A DNA stretch of 64,000 nucleotides, from positions 1 to 64,000 of the forward strand of contig JAQVYY010000001.1 in assembly GCA_028708425.1 (NCBI GenBank). The letters run 5' to 3'. The notes beneath the pieces are model-generated. The model ran no database searches and was not told the origin of the DNA. It saw only the letters and a list, made by a program, of their open reading frames with translations. This DNA comes from Bacteroidales bacterium. Its GTDB lineage: Bacteria > Bacteroidota > Bacteroidia > Bacteroidales > Tenuifilaceae. Both the position numbers and the translations under genes were made by a program. Positions 31,092 through 40,723 of this stretch are shown here, piece after piece (position 1 is the first letter of the stretch; each line of letters opens with the position of its first letter).

Positions 31092-31490
31092 CTAATCAAG
31101 AGCATCAAACTCTTTAATTTGTGAGCTCCTCATAGGTCTTCCATTGCAAACACCAACGCCAGTAACTATAGCTTTTGCTATCAACTTTTTATCACTTTTG
31201 CGCTCAATTTGCTGCTCAAAAATCACCCGCAGCGGACCCTTTTTGTACATTGATGTAGTTACCAGAAAAGCCTCTCCGCTGGTTAACGATTGCTTATAAT
31301 CTATCTCTATTCTGTGTACAACCAAATCTATGCCCTCGGCGTGTAGCTTTGTAAAATCGATATTTTGCTCAAGCAAGTAGGTGTGCCTTGCATGCTCAAG
31401 GTAGTTAAGGTAAACCGCATTGTTTACTATGCCCTGTAGGTCGCATTCGTAATCGCGTACCGACATCTCAAGTTTATGTGTAGGTATCAT
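31092..31490 (-). CDS. Acyl-CoA thioesterase, YbgC/4HBT family
   Basis: VRDYECDLQGIVNNAVYLNYLEHARHTYL hotdog motif. Confidence 0.85.
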   Translation of the reverse strand: MIPTHKLEMSVRDYECDLQGIVNNAVYLNYLEHARHTYLLEQNIDFTKLHAEGIDLVVHRIEIDYKQSLTSGEAFLVTTSMYKKGPLRVIFEQQIERKSDKKLIAKAIVTGVGVCNGRPMRSSQIKEFDALD

Positions 31491-31561
31491 AATTTATTAT
31501 TAGATGGGTTGTGTGATTAGATTAATAAAAGGGTAAAACTTTGCTTTTTTTTGATAGTAAA

Positions 31562-33076
31562 CTAGCTACTACGATACTTCTTAAATATAATATTATAAAA
31601 CGCTTTAAAAAAGTAACGCATATCGGTTAGCAACGGATTTTTGGCATGCGCATCGAGGTACTGATGCTCCGAAGCCATAATCTCGTCGAGGGTTTTGGGA
31701 TTATCAACGTAAAAAGGCGGCACTAGCCCTGGCCGATACTTTACCCTTTTTTCCTGTAACTCCTTTGTATAAAGACCAAAATACTGGTGGCTAAGGGGTC
31801 GTACTCCTACTATTTTAAGTTCCCCTTTAATTAGGTTAATTATTGAGGGTAGCTCATCAATCCAAAGCCTTCGCATTATTCTTCCAAGGGTTGTTACCCT
31901 AAAATCATGCTTGAATTTACCGCCATCTTTTAAATCATGTTGCTGGTATACGTACTCCTGAAGGTACTCGGCATATGGGTGCATGGTACGCATCTTATAA
32001 ATTTTAATCTCTTTGCCCCCTTTACCTATTCGCCTAAGCTTAATAATTGGTCCGTAGGTTGGCTCAAGGTCGTATGCGGGCTCTTTTATCTTTTGGCAAA
32101 CCACGTAAAGGTAACCGCCAATGTACTCCTCGTTATGCACCTCAAAACCACATGAGTAAAGTCTACCTAGCAGCTCAGCACGCGACAGTACCCGATTCTC
32201 GCCCCGTGTAAGGATGAAGTATAGTTTTTTAGTTAGCTTAAACTTTGGCAAAACCCGCTTGATTATAAAATCGAAGCCGTAGTATATAAAATTCAGAACC
32301 GGAGGGAACTTATGCAATATCCGTTGTTTACGTAATTCTTTGGTTTCGGCCATACACACGTATACACCCCCTGCGGATAGCTTTTGATTTACCGATTCGA
32401 AAAATTTATTAATCCAACGTATATCGTTTACCCGCTTGATATTAACAATGGTATTGTAAACACCCGTGGGTTGACTGTCGATATTAAAGCGTGTTATGGT
32501 TGATACAATAAGGGTTGAGGCAACATTTAGGTTAATTGCCTCACTTAGATATGCATAAACATCGAGCCCTAGCTCCCTAACAATGTTTTGCCTTATAACC
32601 CTTCTTCGAGCAAAATCTACGCTCTCCTCCTCAGTAATTTGTTGCGGAACTCTTCTGGGCCTTTTAGGTTTCCTGGAGGATACTGGCATTTCTTTAATCT
32701 CGTAGCTTTGCTTCACAAAAAACCACATGCCGTAGGTTATTAGTTCCAGCAGGGTTGCAAAACCAACTGTACCCAACACAACTATCCTCGAGAAAGTGTA
32801 GGAGTAGAGGAAAAACATGATTGAGGTTACTATTGCAAGCGTAATAAAATTGCTTAATAAAATCCGCTTTGCAAACGGTGCAAACGAGCTACCCTTTAAA
32901 ACGTATTTTCCAGAAACAATTGAGGGCAAAACCCATGCAAACACGAAAACAAGCAGTGGAACAGAGTAGTTATCGATATAGTAGGATAATCCTGATGGTT
33001 TGAAAGAAATGCTCAAACAAAAGCCAAGGAAAAAGAGAAGTAGATCTAACAGAAGTAAGAAAAAACGGCTAAACAT
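31562..33076 (-). CDS. Membrane sugar transferase (undecaprenyl-phosphate sugar phosphotransferase-like)
   Basis: N-terminal TM segments; C-terminal KIYKMRTM...RVTTLGRIMRRLWIDELPSIINLIKGELKIVGVRP. Confidence 0.85.
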   Translation of the reverse strand: MFSRFFLLLLDLLLFFLGFCLSISFKPSGLSYYIDNYSVPLLVFVFAWVLPSIVSGKYVLKGSSFAPFAKRILLSNFITLAIVTSIMFFLYSYTFSRIVVLGTVGFATLLELITYGMWFFVKQSYEIKEMPVSSRKPKRPRRVPQQITEEESVDFARRRVIRQNIVRELGLDVYAYLSEAINLNVASTLIVSTITRFNIDSQPTGVYNTIVNIKRVNDIRWINKFFESVNQKLSAGGVYVCMAETKELRKQRILHKFPPVLNFIYYGFDFIIKRVLPKFKLTKKLYFILTRGENRVLSRAELLGRLYSCGFEVHNEEYIGGYLYVVCQKIKEPAYDLEPTYGPIIKLRRIGKGGKEIKIYKMRTMHPYAEYLQEYVYQQHDLKDGGKFKHDFRVTTLGRIMRRLWIDELPSIINLIKGELKIVGVRPLSHQYFGLYTKELQEKRVKYRPGLVPPFYVDNPKTLDEIMASEHQYLDAHAKNPLLTDMRYFFKAFYNIIFKKYRSS

Positions 33077-33161
33077 TTAATCTGTATTTAAGTATGGTAA
33101 AGGTAATTTTTATAAATAATTCTAACAAGATGCAACGATGGATATTCTTACAAAAAACTAT

Positions 33162-33310
33162 TTAACCCGCATTATTCATCAATTTTGTTAAAGATGAATG
33201 TAAATGCGGGTTACCCCGACTTAGTTGAGCCCAATTTTGGTAACAAAATTGGTTGTGAAACTTAGTCGCTGTCGAAGACAGCAATTATTCGGATGAGTAG
33301 TTGGGGTTAA
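33162..33310 (+). repeat. Palindromic intergenic element, copy 11 (full length); overlaps the 3' end of the glycosyltransferase gene
   Basis: TTAACCCGCATTATTCATC...CAATTATTCGGATGAGTAGTTGGGGTTAA. Confidence 0.93.
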
Positions 33311-34313
33311 GGCATATATCTATTAGTTTACATTGCTTTACGTACGTAAAGCCAAAGTGTTGGGATAGGTAACGAGCTAAATACTCCTGCTCGGTCTGGC
33401 CTGGGGTGGGTACTAAAACAGCTTTTCGCTTAAGGGTAATTAAATCCATAATAGTACTATAACCTGAGCGACAAACGATATTTTTTGCTGAACTTATAGC
33501 ATTCGCAATTTCCAAATCGGGCAAATGAGGAACAAGCGTCGCCTTTCCTATAACCTTTGCCGAATGCTTCCCAGCGGGTAGTCCCTGTAGTATAAGCGAC
33601 CTGACACCCAGCTTATTGGCTAAATCGATTAGTATACTCTCAAGTATTTGTCGTTGGGGCTCTGGGCCCGACACAATACCCAGCATATCCCAACGAGTTT
33701 TCGGATAATCAATCTCGATATCTGCAAATCGGGATAGGACACCAATAAATCGAACGTTACGGGGCAACTTTTTGGGCTCGGTTAGCTTGCCCGTTAAACG
33801 AATACCTTCTGACCTATCGGGAACAAGGCACTCGGTAAACTGCTGGGCATGTTTTCTAACGTACCGCTGTCCTAACGGCTGAAGCCACTTAAAAGGAAAG
33901 GGAAACAAAATATTAAGTTGATGGGTAATAAGCGCGCTTCGCGTGCCCTTTAACCAAAGTCCGTAACGATTATCGGAAAGTATAAAATCTATTTGATGCT
34001 TATTTACAAGCCTTTTGATTTGCGAATGCTCTCTAATTGTAAGTAAAAGCATTCCATTCGCAATACAAATTAAAGTAAAAAACGAAAGTTTACCTTTCGT
34101 AAACTTTACCTTAAGCGATGGGAAGCGGATGTACTCAAGGTTGGGAAAACGGGCACGTAAAAGTGCCGCTGAACCTTTATCAGCAGCAATAATAACGGTG
34201 CATCCCTTGGTTAGTAACGAAGAAATTATTGGGATTACACGGGTTGCATGACCCAACCCCCAGCCCAAAGGGCAAACCAAAACACGCTCGTTACCCTTTA
34301 CATCAATCATCAT
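33285..34313 (-). CDS. Glycosyltransferase, MurG/LpxB-like fold
   Basis: CPLGWGLGHATRVIPIISSL; CRSGYSTIMDLITLKRKAVLVPTPGQTEQEYLA. Confidence 0.85.
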   Translation of the reverse strand: MMIDVKGNERVLVCPLGWGLGHATRVIPIISSLLTKGCTVIIAADKGSAALLRARFPNLEYIRFPSLKVKFTKGKLSFFTLICIANGMLLLTIREHSQIKRLVNKHQIDFILSDNRYGLWLKGTRSALITHQLNILFPFPFKWLQPLGQRYVRKHAQQFTECLVPDRSEGIRLTGKLTEPKKLPRNVRFIGVLSRFADIEIDYPKTRWDMLGIVSGPEPQRQILESILIDLANKLGVRSLILQGLPAGKHSAKVIGKATLVPHLPDLEIANAISSAKNIVCRSGYSTIMDLITLKRKAVLVPTPGQTEQEYLARYLSQHFGFTYVKQCKLIDICLNPNYSSE

Positions 34314-35083
34314 CCCGATACTTGAACCGGAATTCCAAGCGCCCTAACCCTATCCGCTATATCCTCAAGGTCGCTCACAGGCACCTTTGTAAGCGCCTCA
34401 ATTGGCGTGTCGCGCGCAATGGTGTATATCATTACCTCTTTGGGCATAAGTTTCTTAACTATCGAGAGCCACTGCTCAACCTCTTTTTCCGTGGTGTTAT
34501 CCAACTCTTTCCCTTTATAGCCTCCTCTCACAAAAAGGGTTTGCAGTATAAAGTTACCATTAAATTGCTCTAGATGCTCAACAACCTGGTGGGCAGCTGT
34601 GGGTTTATTGGGCTGATTTAAAATCTGGATGGTGCTATCAAAAGCCGAGTCGAGTTTCAGAATATTCTGGTCGACCTTTTTTAGCGCGTTCACCACGCTT
34701 TGCTTATGCAACATGGATGAATTGGATAGCACAGCAACTCTGGCCTGGGCAAAATACTTATCGCGTAGCTCGATAGTATCATCAATAATCCCCTCAAAAT
34801 CTGGATGAAGCGTTGGCTCACCATTACCAGCAAAGGTTATCACATCGAGCATATCGCCATTCGCTTTCATGCTCTCGAGGCGCTCAACCATTTTCTGTTT
34901 TACCTCTGTTCTGGTAGGTAGCTTACCGCTACTGGCACTTTTAGTCCAGCCACATTCGCAGTAAATGCAATTGAAACTACACACCTTAGAGTTGGTGGGA
35001 AGAAGATTTACACCCAGCGAAACCCCCAGTCGGCGACTACGCACAGGGCCAAAAATAATTTCATCGAATAGAAAAGTAGCCAT
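34310..35083 (-). CDS. Radical SAM protein (COG0731-like)
   Basis: CSFNCIYCECGWT CxxxCxxC motif; GNGEPTLHPDFEGI. Confidence 0.85.
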   Translation of the reverse strand: MATFLFDEIIFGPVRSRRLGVSLGVNLLPTNSKVCSFNCIYCECGWTKSASSGKLPTRTEVKQKMVERLESMKANGDMLDVITFAGNGEPTLHPDFEGIIDDTIELRDKYFAQARVAVLSNSSMLHKQSVVNALKKVDQNILKLDSAFDSTIQILNQPNKPTAAHQVVEHLEQFNGNFILQTLFVRGGYKGKELDNTTEKEVEQWLSIVKKLMPKEVMIYTIARDTPIEALTKVPVSDLEDIADRVRALGIPVQVSG

Positions 35084-35240
35084 ATCAAATAATTATAAGA
35101 TTGCAAAGGTATAAAATTTAATCGCTTTAGGTAGCTGATGTATAACATCGAAATTGGCCATAAAACCCCATTTGAATACTGGACGGGTAATTTGTATGAA
35201 TTATTCAAAAACAAGGGCATAGGAAATAAGTTTCGCATGT

Positions 35241-35389
35241 TCGCCCGCATTATTCATCAAATTTGTTAAAGATGAGTGCAAATGCGGGTTACCCCGAAAT
35301 AGGTGAACCCAATTTTGAGCAACAAAATTGGTTGTGAAACTTAGTCGCTGTTGACGACCCCAATTATTCATTCGAATAATTGGGGTTAA
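35241..35389 (+). repeat. Palindromic intergenic element, copy 12 (full length)
   Basis: GCCCGCATTATTCATCAAATTTGTTAAAGATGAG...CAATTATTCATTCGAATAATTGGGGTTAA. Confidence 0.92.
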
Positions 35390-35644
35390 AAATCACTAAA
35401 TTACTACACTATATTATGATTTTATAACACTATTGTCTGGAGAATCCCTAATATTGATTACTAGATTCTTCTTATAAAATCTATTAAAATCTTGTCATTC
35501 TGAGCATTAGCGAAGAATCTCAAAAGATTTACCGGACAACAGTGATTTTATAATAACTCTAGCTGATAGAAACACTACTTTTGTTTTTCAAAAAAATTTA
35601 GCTAAACATTAGGGTAGATTTGTAGTTATAATGAGGAGAGAAAG

Positions 35645-36775
35645 ATGAAAAAAACAATTATTCTGGTTATAGCACTCGGGACGTTAACGGGTGCATACGG
35701 CCAGAAAGAACGAAATTTTAGTCTGTTTTTAGAGAATGTGTTTTCGCAGGGTGACGTGCTACAAACAAACGATTTTGTTAGAGGCATGAACCAAAAAGGA
35801 ATTCCCATAAGCGATTTTACGGCCTCCGACACACGAATTGGTTGGCAAACACGGGGAACGCAACAGTGGCATCACTTGCATAATTTACCCTATTACGGGA
35901 TGGGTTTTTACAACAGCCTATTTTCGCACAAGGAGGAAATAGGACATCCAACAGCGCTGTACTTCTTTTTTGGAGGGCCTATTTCGAGCAAGCAGAAATA
36001 CTCTTTCGATTACGAGTTTGGTTTTGGATTAAGCTCCAATTGGAAACCATACGATGAGATAGAAAATCCTTTTAACCTCGCCATCGGTTCTTACATGAAT
36101 GCTTTTATCGATTTAAAAATGGGCTTCTCGTGGTATTTGGGTAAAAAATTTACCCTAAATGCCGGCCTTAGGGCAACTCACTTCTCCAATGGAGCGCTGA
36201 GGCATCCAAACTCTGGGATAAACCTAGCGGCTCCGTTCGTGGGCTTACGGTACGATTTTGTTTCAAGAGAAGATTTAGCTAATTCGGTCCCAAGGCCTAA
36301 GCACGATAAGCCCACACCTGAATTCAATATCAGTATTGTGCTAGGCGAAAGGTCTGTAAAAGAAACCAAAACCCCTAATATTAAAAAGGTATCGCTAAAG
36401 AGCCTTTCTGTAGGGTACCTAAAGCCAACCCAAGGAGTGTTTCGTTATGGGCTTGGATTTGATGTTGGTCTTGATGAAAACAGAGGGATTACCGTAAGTG
36501 GCGACAGCGTAGTATTGGCCCCACAAAAAGAGCAACTATTTTTAGGAGTTGCGCCAATTGGGCAGTTTAGGGCAAACCGCCTTGCGCTACAAGCAGCTGT
36601 TGGGTGTGAAGTGTTGAGTGAGGGTAAGCTTGTTAAAAATCAATTTTATCAGCGAATTGGCATACGGTACTACCTATCAAAACACCTGTTTGCAGGGATT
36701 GCCATTAAGGCTACTAACTTTAGCAAGGCCGATTACATTGAGTGGAGCTTGGGTTTTAGAGCGAGAAACGGATAG
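35645..36775 (+). CDS. Acyloxyacyl hydrolase / PagL-like outer-membrane lipid A deacylase homologue
   Basis: LRATHFSNGALRHPNSGIN resembles the PagL H/S active-site region; barrel-like. Confidence 0.7.
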   Translation: MKKTIILVIALGTLTGAYGQKERNFSLFLENVFSQGDVLQTNDFVRGMNQKGIPISDFTASDTRIGWQTRGTQQWHHLHNLPYYGMGFYNSLFSHKEEIGHPTALYFFFGGPISSKQKYSFDYEFGFGLSSNWKPYDEIENPFNLAIGSYMNAFIDLKMGFSWYLGKKFTLNAGLRATHFSNGALRHPNSGINLAAPFVGLRYDFVSREDLANSVPRPKHDKPTPEFNISIVLGERSVKETKTPNIKKVSLKSLSVGYLKPTQGVFRYGLGFDVGLDENRGITVSGDSVVLAPQKEQLFLGVAPIGQFRANRLALQAAVGCEVLSEGKLVKNQFYQRIGIRYYLSKHLFAGIAIKATNFSKADYIEWSLGFRARNG

Positions 36776-36948
36776 TAGTTTTTAAAAATGCCTATGTGTT
36801 TTTTTATTATCTACCTGCTATAAAACTAGAGGCAAATAAAAGATTGATTAGAATCTTCCTATAAAAAAGATGAAAATAAATTACAACCTTTCGGCCACAT
36901 TCTCGTCTTACCTATGAGTAAGAGAATTACGGGAATTTCTAAAATTTA

Positions 36949-37776
36949 GTGAGTATGAAAAAAAAACTCGGTAAATGGTCGTCAGTGCTATGTATGCTAA
37001 TGTTTTTAGTAGTTGGAGGCTGCGAATACGACCAAAAGCCCTATACGCTTCCCACAGATTTCACGCTTAACTTTTCAATAAAAGATGAACCTATACTAAA
37101 CGGCTCAGTAACGATTGACGAGATCAGCCTAAACCTACAATTAATTGATATTATAGGATACAGAGAGCAGGGCGAGGATGTTTTTTTTACCAGAGAATAT
37201 GATGATGCAAAAAGGTTTATCCTAAAACCCACACATACTGGAGCAAACGAATCATTTAATATTCCGCAGGGCACATACAACCCCATATCATTTTCATGCG
37301 TTTTTCAGCCCGATGACGATGAGGAGGACTTAATTGAGGATATAGCTGATTGGTTTGAAGATTTTGAAACGGGAGGGGACCTACAAGAACTAAAGGAAGA
37401 TTTGGGCGAAATAGTAGAGGATTACCTTGAAGATATAACCCCCTGTATAATGGTGAAGGGTAAATTTACGAGCAATAACGAAACAAAGCATATTGTTATG
37501 GTGGTTAATAATCCGTTAACCTTTAAGATACAAGGCAAAAACAAAAATGGGGGCTCAGAGGTTACTCTTGTTAGAAGCTACGTTAACAATGGAAATTTTC
37601 AGCTTAGCCCAGCTTACTGGTTCTCGGCAATTAGTCCAGAAATGCTAAATAACGCTATGGTTGGAACAAATGATGATGAGGAGTATATATTTTTAAGTAA
37701 ATATGTGAATAGTACTATATACAGCGCTATATATAACAGGATGGAAGAATCGACCACTTTAACAATAAATGAGTAG
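36949..37776 (+). CDS. Exported lipoprotein
   Basis: Lipobox FLVVGGCEYD. Confidence 0.65.
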   Translation: MSMKKKLGKWSSVLCMLMFLVVGGCEYDQKPYTLPTDFTLNFSIKDEPILNGSVTIDEISLNLQLIDIIGYREQGEDVFFTREYDDAKRFILKPTHTGANESFNIPQGTYNPISFSCVFQPDDDEEDLIEDIADWFEDFETGGDLQELKEDLGEIVEDYLEDITPCIMVKGKFTSNNETKHIVMVVNNPLTFKIQGKNKNGGSEVTLVRSYVNNGNFQLSPAYWFSAISPEMLNNAMVGTNDDEEYIFLSKYVNSTIYSAIYNRMEESTTLTINE

Positions 37777-37787
37777 GTAGCAGCTAA

Positions 37788-38345
37788 ATGGCAAAAAGTT
37801 CGCACGACGAAGACATAGAACTGCTAGAGGGTTGCCTAAAAAACGACCGAAAGCTACAGAAACAGCTTTATCAAAAATACTTTAAAGCGATGTTTCAGAT
37901 TTGCCTATCGTATAGTGGCGACAGGGCCGAGGCGAAAGATATTCTTCAGGAGGCCTTTATAAAGGTATTTATTAACCTCGAAAAATTTAACCCGAACAAC
38001 TCGTTGGAGGGCTGGATAAGGCGCATCGTTACCAATACCGCCATCGATTACTTTAGAAAAAGGGAAAGGCTTGTATACCTTGACGAGTTTCCCGATGAAC
38101 CCGATGAGTACGAAAGGGGAAGTTTCTCGTTTCAAGAGCTTACAAACGAGATTATTCTTTACCATATCAAAAAACTTCCCGATGGGGCACGGGTGGTTTT
38201 TAACCTTTTTGCCGTTGAAGGGCTAAAGCATAAAGAGATTGCAGAAAAACTAAATATTACCGAAGGAACATCTAAATCGCAGTACAAAAGGGCAAGAACC
38301 CTACTAAAAAAATGGCTCTACGAATATGAGCTCAGCAAGCAATGA
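37788..38345 (+). CDS. ECF-type RNA polymerase sigma factor
   Basis: Region 2 DRAEAKDILQEAFIKVFINLEKF; region 4 KHKEIAEKLNITEGTSKSQYKRAR. Confidence 0.92.
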   Translation: MAKSSHDEDIELLEGCLKNDRKLQKQLYQKYFKAMFQICLSYSGDRAEAKDILQEAFIKVFINLEKFNPNNSLEGWIRRIVTNTAIDYFRKRERLVYLDEFPDEPDEYERGSFSFQELTNEIILYHIKKLPDGARVVFNLFAVEGLKHKEIAEKLNITEGTSKSQYKRARTLLKKWLYEYELSKQ

Positions 38346-39571
38346 CAAACGATAGGTTTAACATAGAATATAAAAAGTGGCTCGTACAGGTTGAAGTTGG
38401 CGAGGACGATTCTGTATGGAATAAGATACAGGACGAGCTCGATTTTATGGAAACCTGGGATAATATTTCGGCACAGCTTGATGTGGTAGCACCACAAAAG
38501 AGCAAAGTTGTGATCATGAAGTTCCTTAAACCGCTTGCCGCTGCAGCGGCTATTATCCTACTAATGCTACTACCCATAAAGTATTTCACCGATGAGACTA
38601 TTCAACCTGCAATTATTTCGGAGCAGCGTACCGAAGATAACGAGATAAACGAATTAAAATCAGACAAAATAGCTTCAACTAAAGAGGATAAAAAGGAAAT
38701 CTCTGTTACCGAGAATAATATACCGCCAACTACAGGTACCCACCAAACCACTTCGACCTATATTTCGGAAAATAGGCTGACTGGATTTATTGAAACTAAA
38801 GATACCGATAACACCTCTTTAGATTCAGATAACGAAGCAATTATCGTTAATAGAATTCCATCTCGCCCCTTTAAATCTAACCTCCTTTTGGCCTCCAATA
38901 ACGCTATTTTACCAGAATTTACAGAGTATCAAACCCCAATATATTCTGAAGAAAACCAATCTTCGGGTTTCCATTTTCGGGTTGTAGAGCTAGGCTTGGT
39001 ATATGGCTATAAGAATACCTGGCTACTAAACCACGAAACGCTAAATGCGCTTGACCCCACAAAATTAGGAAGCGCGCTGCCTACTTTCCATCACGATATT
39101 GGGGCATCGACCACCATAGAATTTAATAAACGGCACCAGGTTGGGTTAGAATTCCTATGGAAATCGGAAACAGGACAAAACTATCAGCAGTACATAAATG
39201 CCAGCTATGTAGATAAAAACATAGACCTTACCTACACTAAGCTTCAAACCTTCTACTACTGGAATAGTAAAAAAGTCCCAGGTCAGGCAATTCTTGGGGG
39301 TTACGTTGCAAGGCTTTCAATGGCCGAAGAGCTGCAAGAAAAGACCAGGTATAGCGTAAACGATAGCTACAGCGAGTTTGATTACGGATTGCTTGTGGGC
39401 TATCAATTTAACATTGCCCTAAAAAACCGAATCAACATAAAGCCAAGCCTAAGGGTTAACTATAATTTGGTTAATATTTTTAAAGGCGACGAAATTATCC
39501 CTGCCCACTTTAAGAGGACAAAAAATCTTGCTGCAAGTTTCAATATTTCAGTATCATACCGTTTCTTTTAA
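38342..39571 (+). CDS. Predicted anti-sigma-like N-terminus with one TM segment joined to a C-terminal beta-barrel-like domain
   Basis: Overlaps ECF sigma gene by 4 nt; TM LAAAAAIILLMLLPIKYF; C-terminus ends ...ISVSYRFF. Confidence 0.65.
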   Translation: MTNDRFNIEYKKWLVQVEVGEDDSVWNKIQDELDFMETWDNISAQLDVVAPQKSKVVIMKFLKPLAAAAAIILLMLLPIKYFTDETIQPAIISEQRTEDNEINELKSDKIASTKEDKKEISVTENNIPPTTGTHQTTSTYISENRLTGFIETKDTDNTSLDSDNEAIIVNRIPSRPFKSNLLLASNNAILPEFTEYQTPIYSEENQSSGFHFRVVELGLVYGYKNTWLLNHETLNALDPTKLGSALPTFHHDIGASTTIEFNKRHQVGLEFLWKSETGQNYQQYINASYVDKNIDLTYTKLQTFYYWNSKKVPGQAILGGYVARLSMAEELQEKTRYSVNDSYSEFDYGLLVGYQFNIALKNRINIKPSLRVNYNLVNIFKGDEIIPAHFKRTKNLAASFNISVSYRFF

Positions 39572-39675
39572 ATAATTTTTAAAAGAAAATTGCTCCTACC
39601 TTACCACCTTTTCAAAATCCTGCGTCTTACTAGTAGAAAACAAGATAAACTAATAATTAACTAAACTTCAATGCT

Positions 39676-40431
39676 ATGAAAACACTAAATTTAATTAAAG
39701 CCATAATGATAATTTCACTGGCTGTATTTTTGTCGTCGTGCGAAAAGGATAACAATAACGATCACGATAACCCAATGAGCAAAACGACATTCAAATTTCA
39801 GGCAACTACCCAAACAGCTAAAATGGCAACCGCAAAGACTACCGTTGCTGATGGCCTGGTTGTTGAAAGCTTTATGATTAACATTGCTGAAATTGAGATT
39901 GAGTTTGACGATGATGACCCCATGTTCGAAACCGATTCGGTTGCTTCGGACTACGACCTTGAAGGGCCATTCGAAATTGATCTAATAAAAGAAGGCAACC
40001 CGTTTGAAACCATTATTGCAAGCAATGTGGAGCTGCCAGCTGCAGCTTACTCTGAGATAGAGTTCGAATTTGATAAGAACAAGAACCAAGATTCTGACCT
40101 GTTCGGAAAAACAACTATCATCGAAGGAACCATCAACGAAACACCATTCATTTTTTGGTCGGATGAAGACATTGAGCTGGAAATTGAGTTTGAAGAGCTT
40201 GTTTATCTCGAGGAAGCAACCAGTACAATGCTAGCAATATCGTTCGACCTAACCGCCCTGTTTAACCCCGAAATGGGTGGTATCGATATTACCTCTGCCA
40301 CAGATGGCAACGGTGATGGCATCATTGAAATTTACCCTGGAGATCCTGATGGTAACAGCAAATTGGCCGAGAAAATATACGAAAAGCTAGAGGATATAAT
40401 TGAGGCTTTTGAAGATAAGTATGACGACTAG
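39676..40431 (+). CDS. Acidic exported lipoprotein
   Basis: Lipobox VFLSSCEKD; Asp/Glu-rich. Confidence 0.65.
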   Translation: MKTLNLIKAIMIISLAVFLSSCEKDNNNDHDNPMSKTTFKFQATTQTAKMATAKTTVADGLVVESFMINIAEIEIEFDDDDPMFETDSVASDYDLEGPFEIDLIKEGNPFETIIASNVELPAAAYSEIEFEFDKNKNQDSDLFGKTTIIEGTINETPFIFWSDEDIELEIEFEELVYLEEATSTMLAISFDLTALFNPEMGGIDITSATDGNGDGIIEIYPGDPDGNSKLAEKIYEKLEDIIEAFEDKYDD

Positions 40432-40448
40432 AAATTAAATACGAATTG

Positions 40449-40484
40449 AAAAAAGGCTTGAGAATAATTCTCAAGCCTTTTTTT
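40449..40484. terminator. Bidirectional-type terminator
   Basis: AAAAAAGGCTTGAGA-ataa-TTCTCAAGCCTTTTTTT. Confidence 0.85.
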
Positions 40485-40544
40485 ATAATAGTGGAAAGCT
40501 TAAATCCAAAGTAATAAAAACAAACAGCATACATACCCAACTCT

Positions 40545-40597
40545 TTAACCCGCATTTACATTTATCATTGCCAAATTTAATGAATAATGCGGGTTAA
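40545..40597 (-). repeat. Palindromic intergenic element, copy 13 (module I only)
   Basis: TTAACCCGCATTTACATTTATCATTGCCAAATTTAATGAATAATGCGGGTTAA. Confidence 0.9.
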
Positions 40598-40723
40598 ATT
40601 ATCCAGATTTCCGTTTAGTGTTTAAACAGGCGGATTTTAGAGTCCCCCTGGTGCGGCAATAATAGCAAGCGAAAATTCGCATCATAACTCGTGGTAGAAT
40701 TTTAACCAAATTCACAGCTAGTC

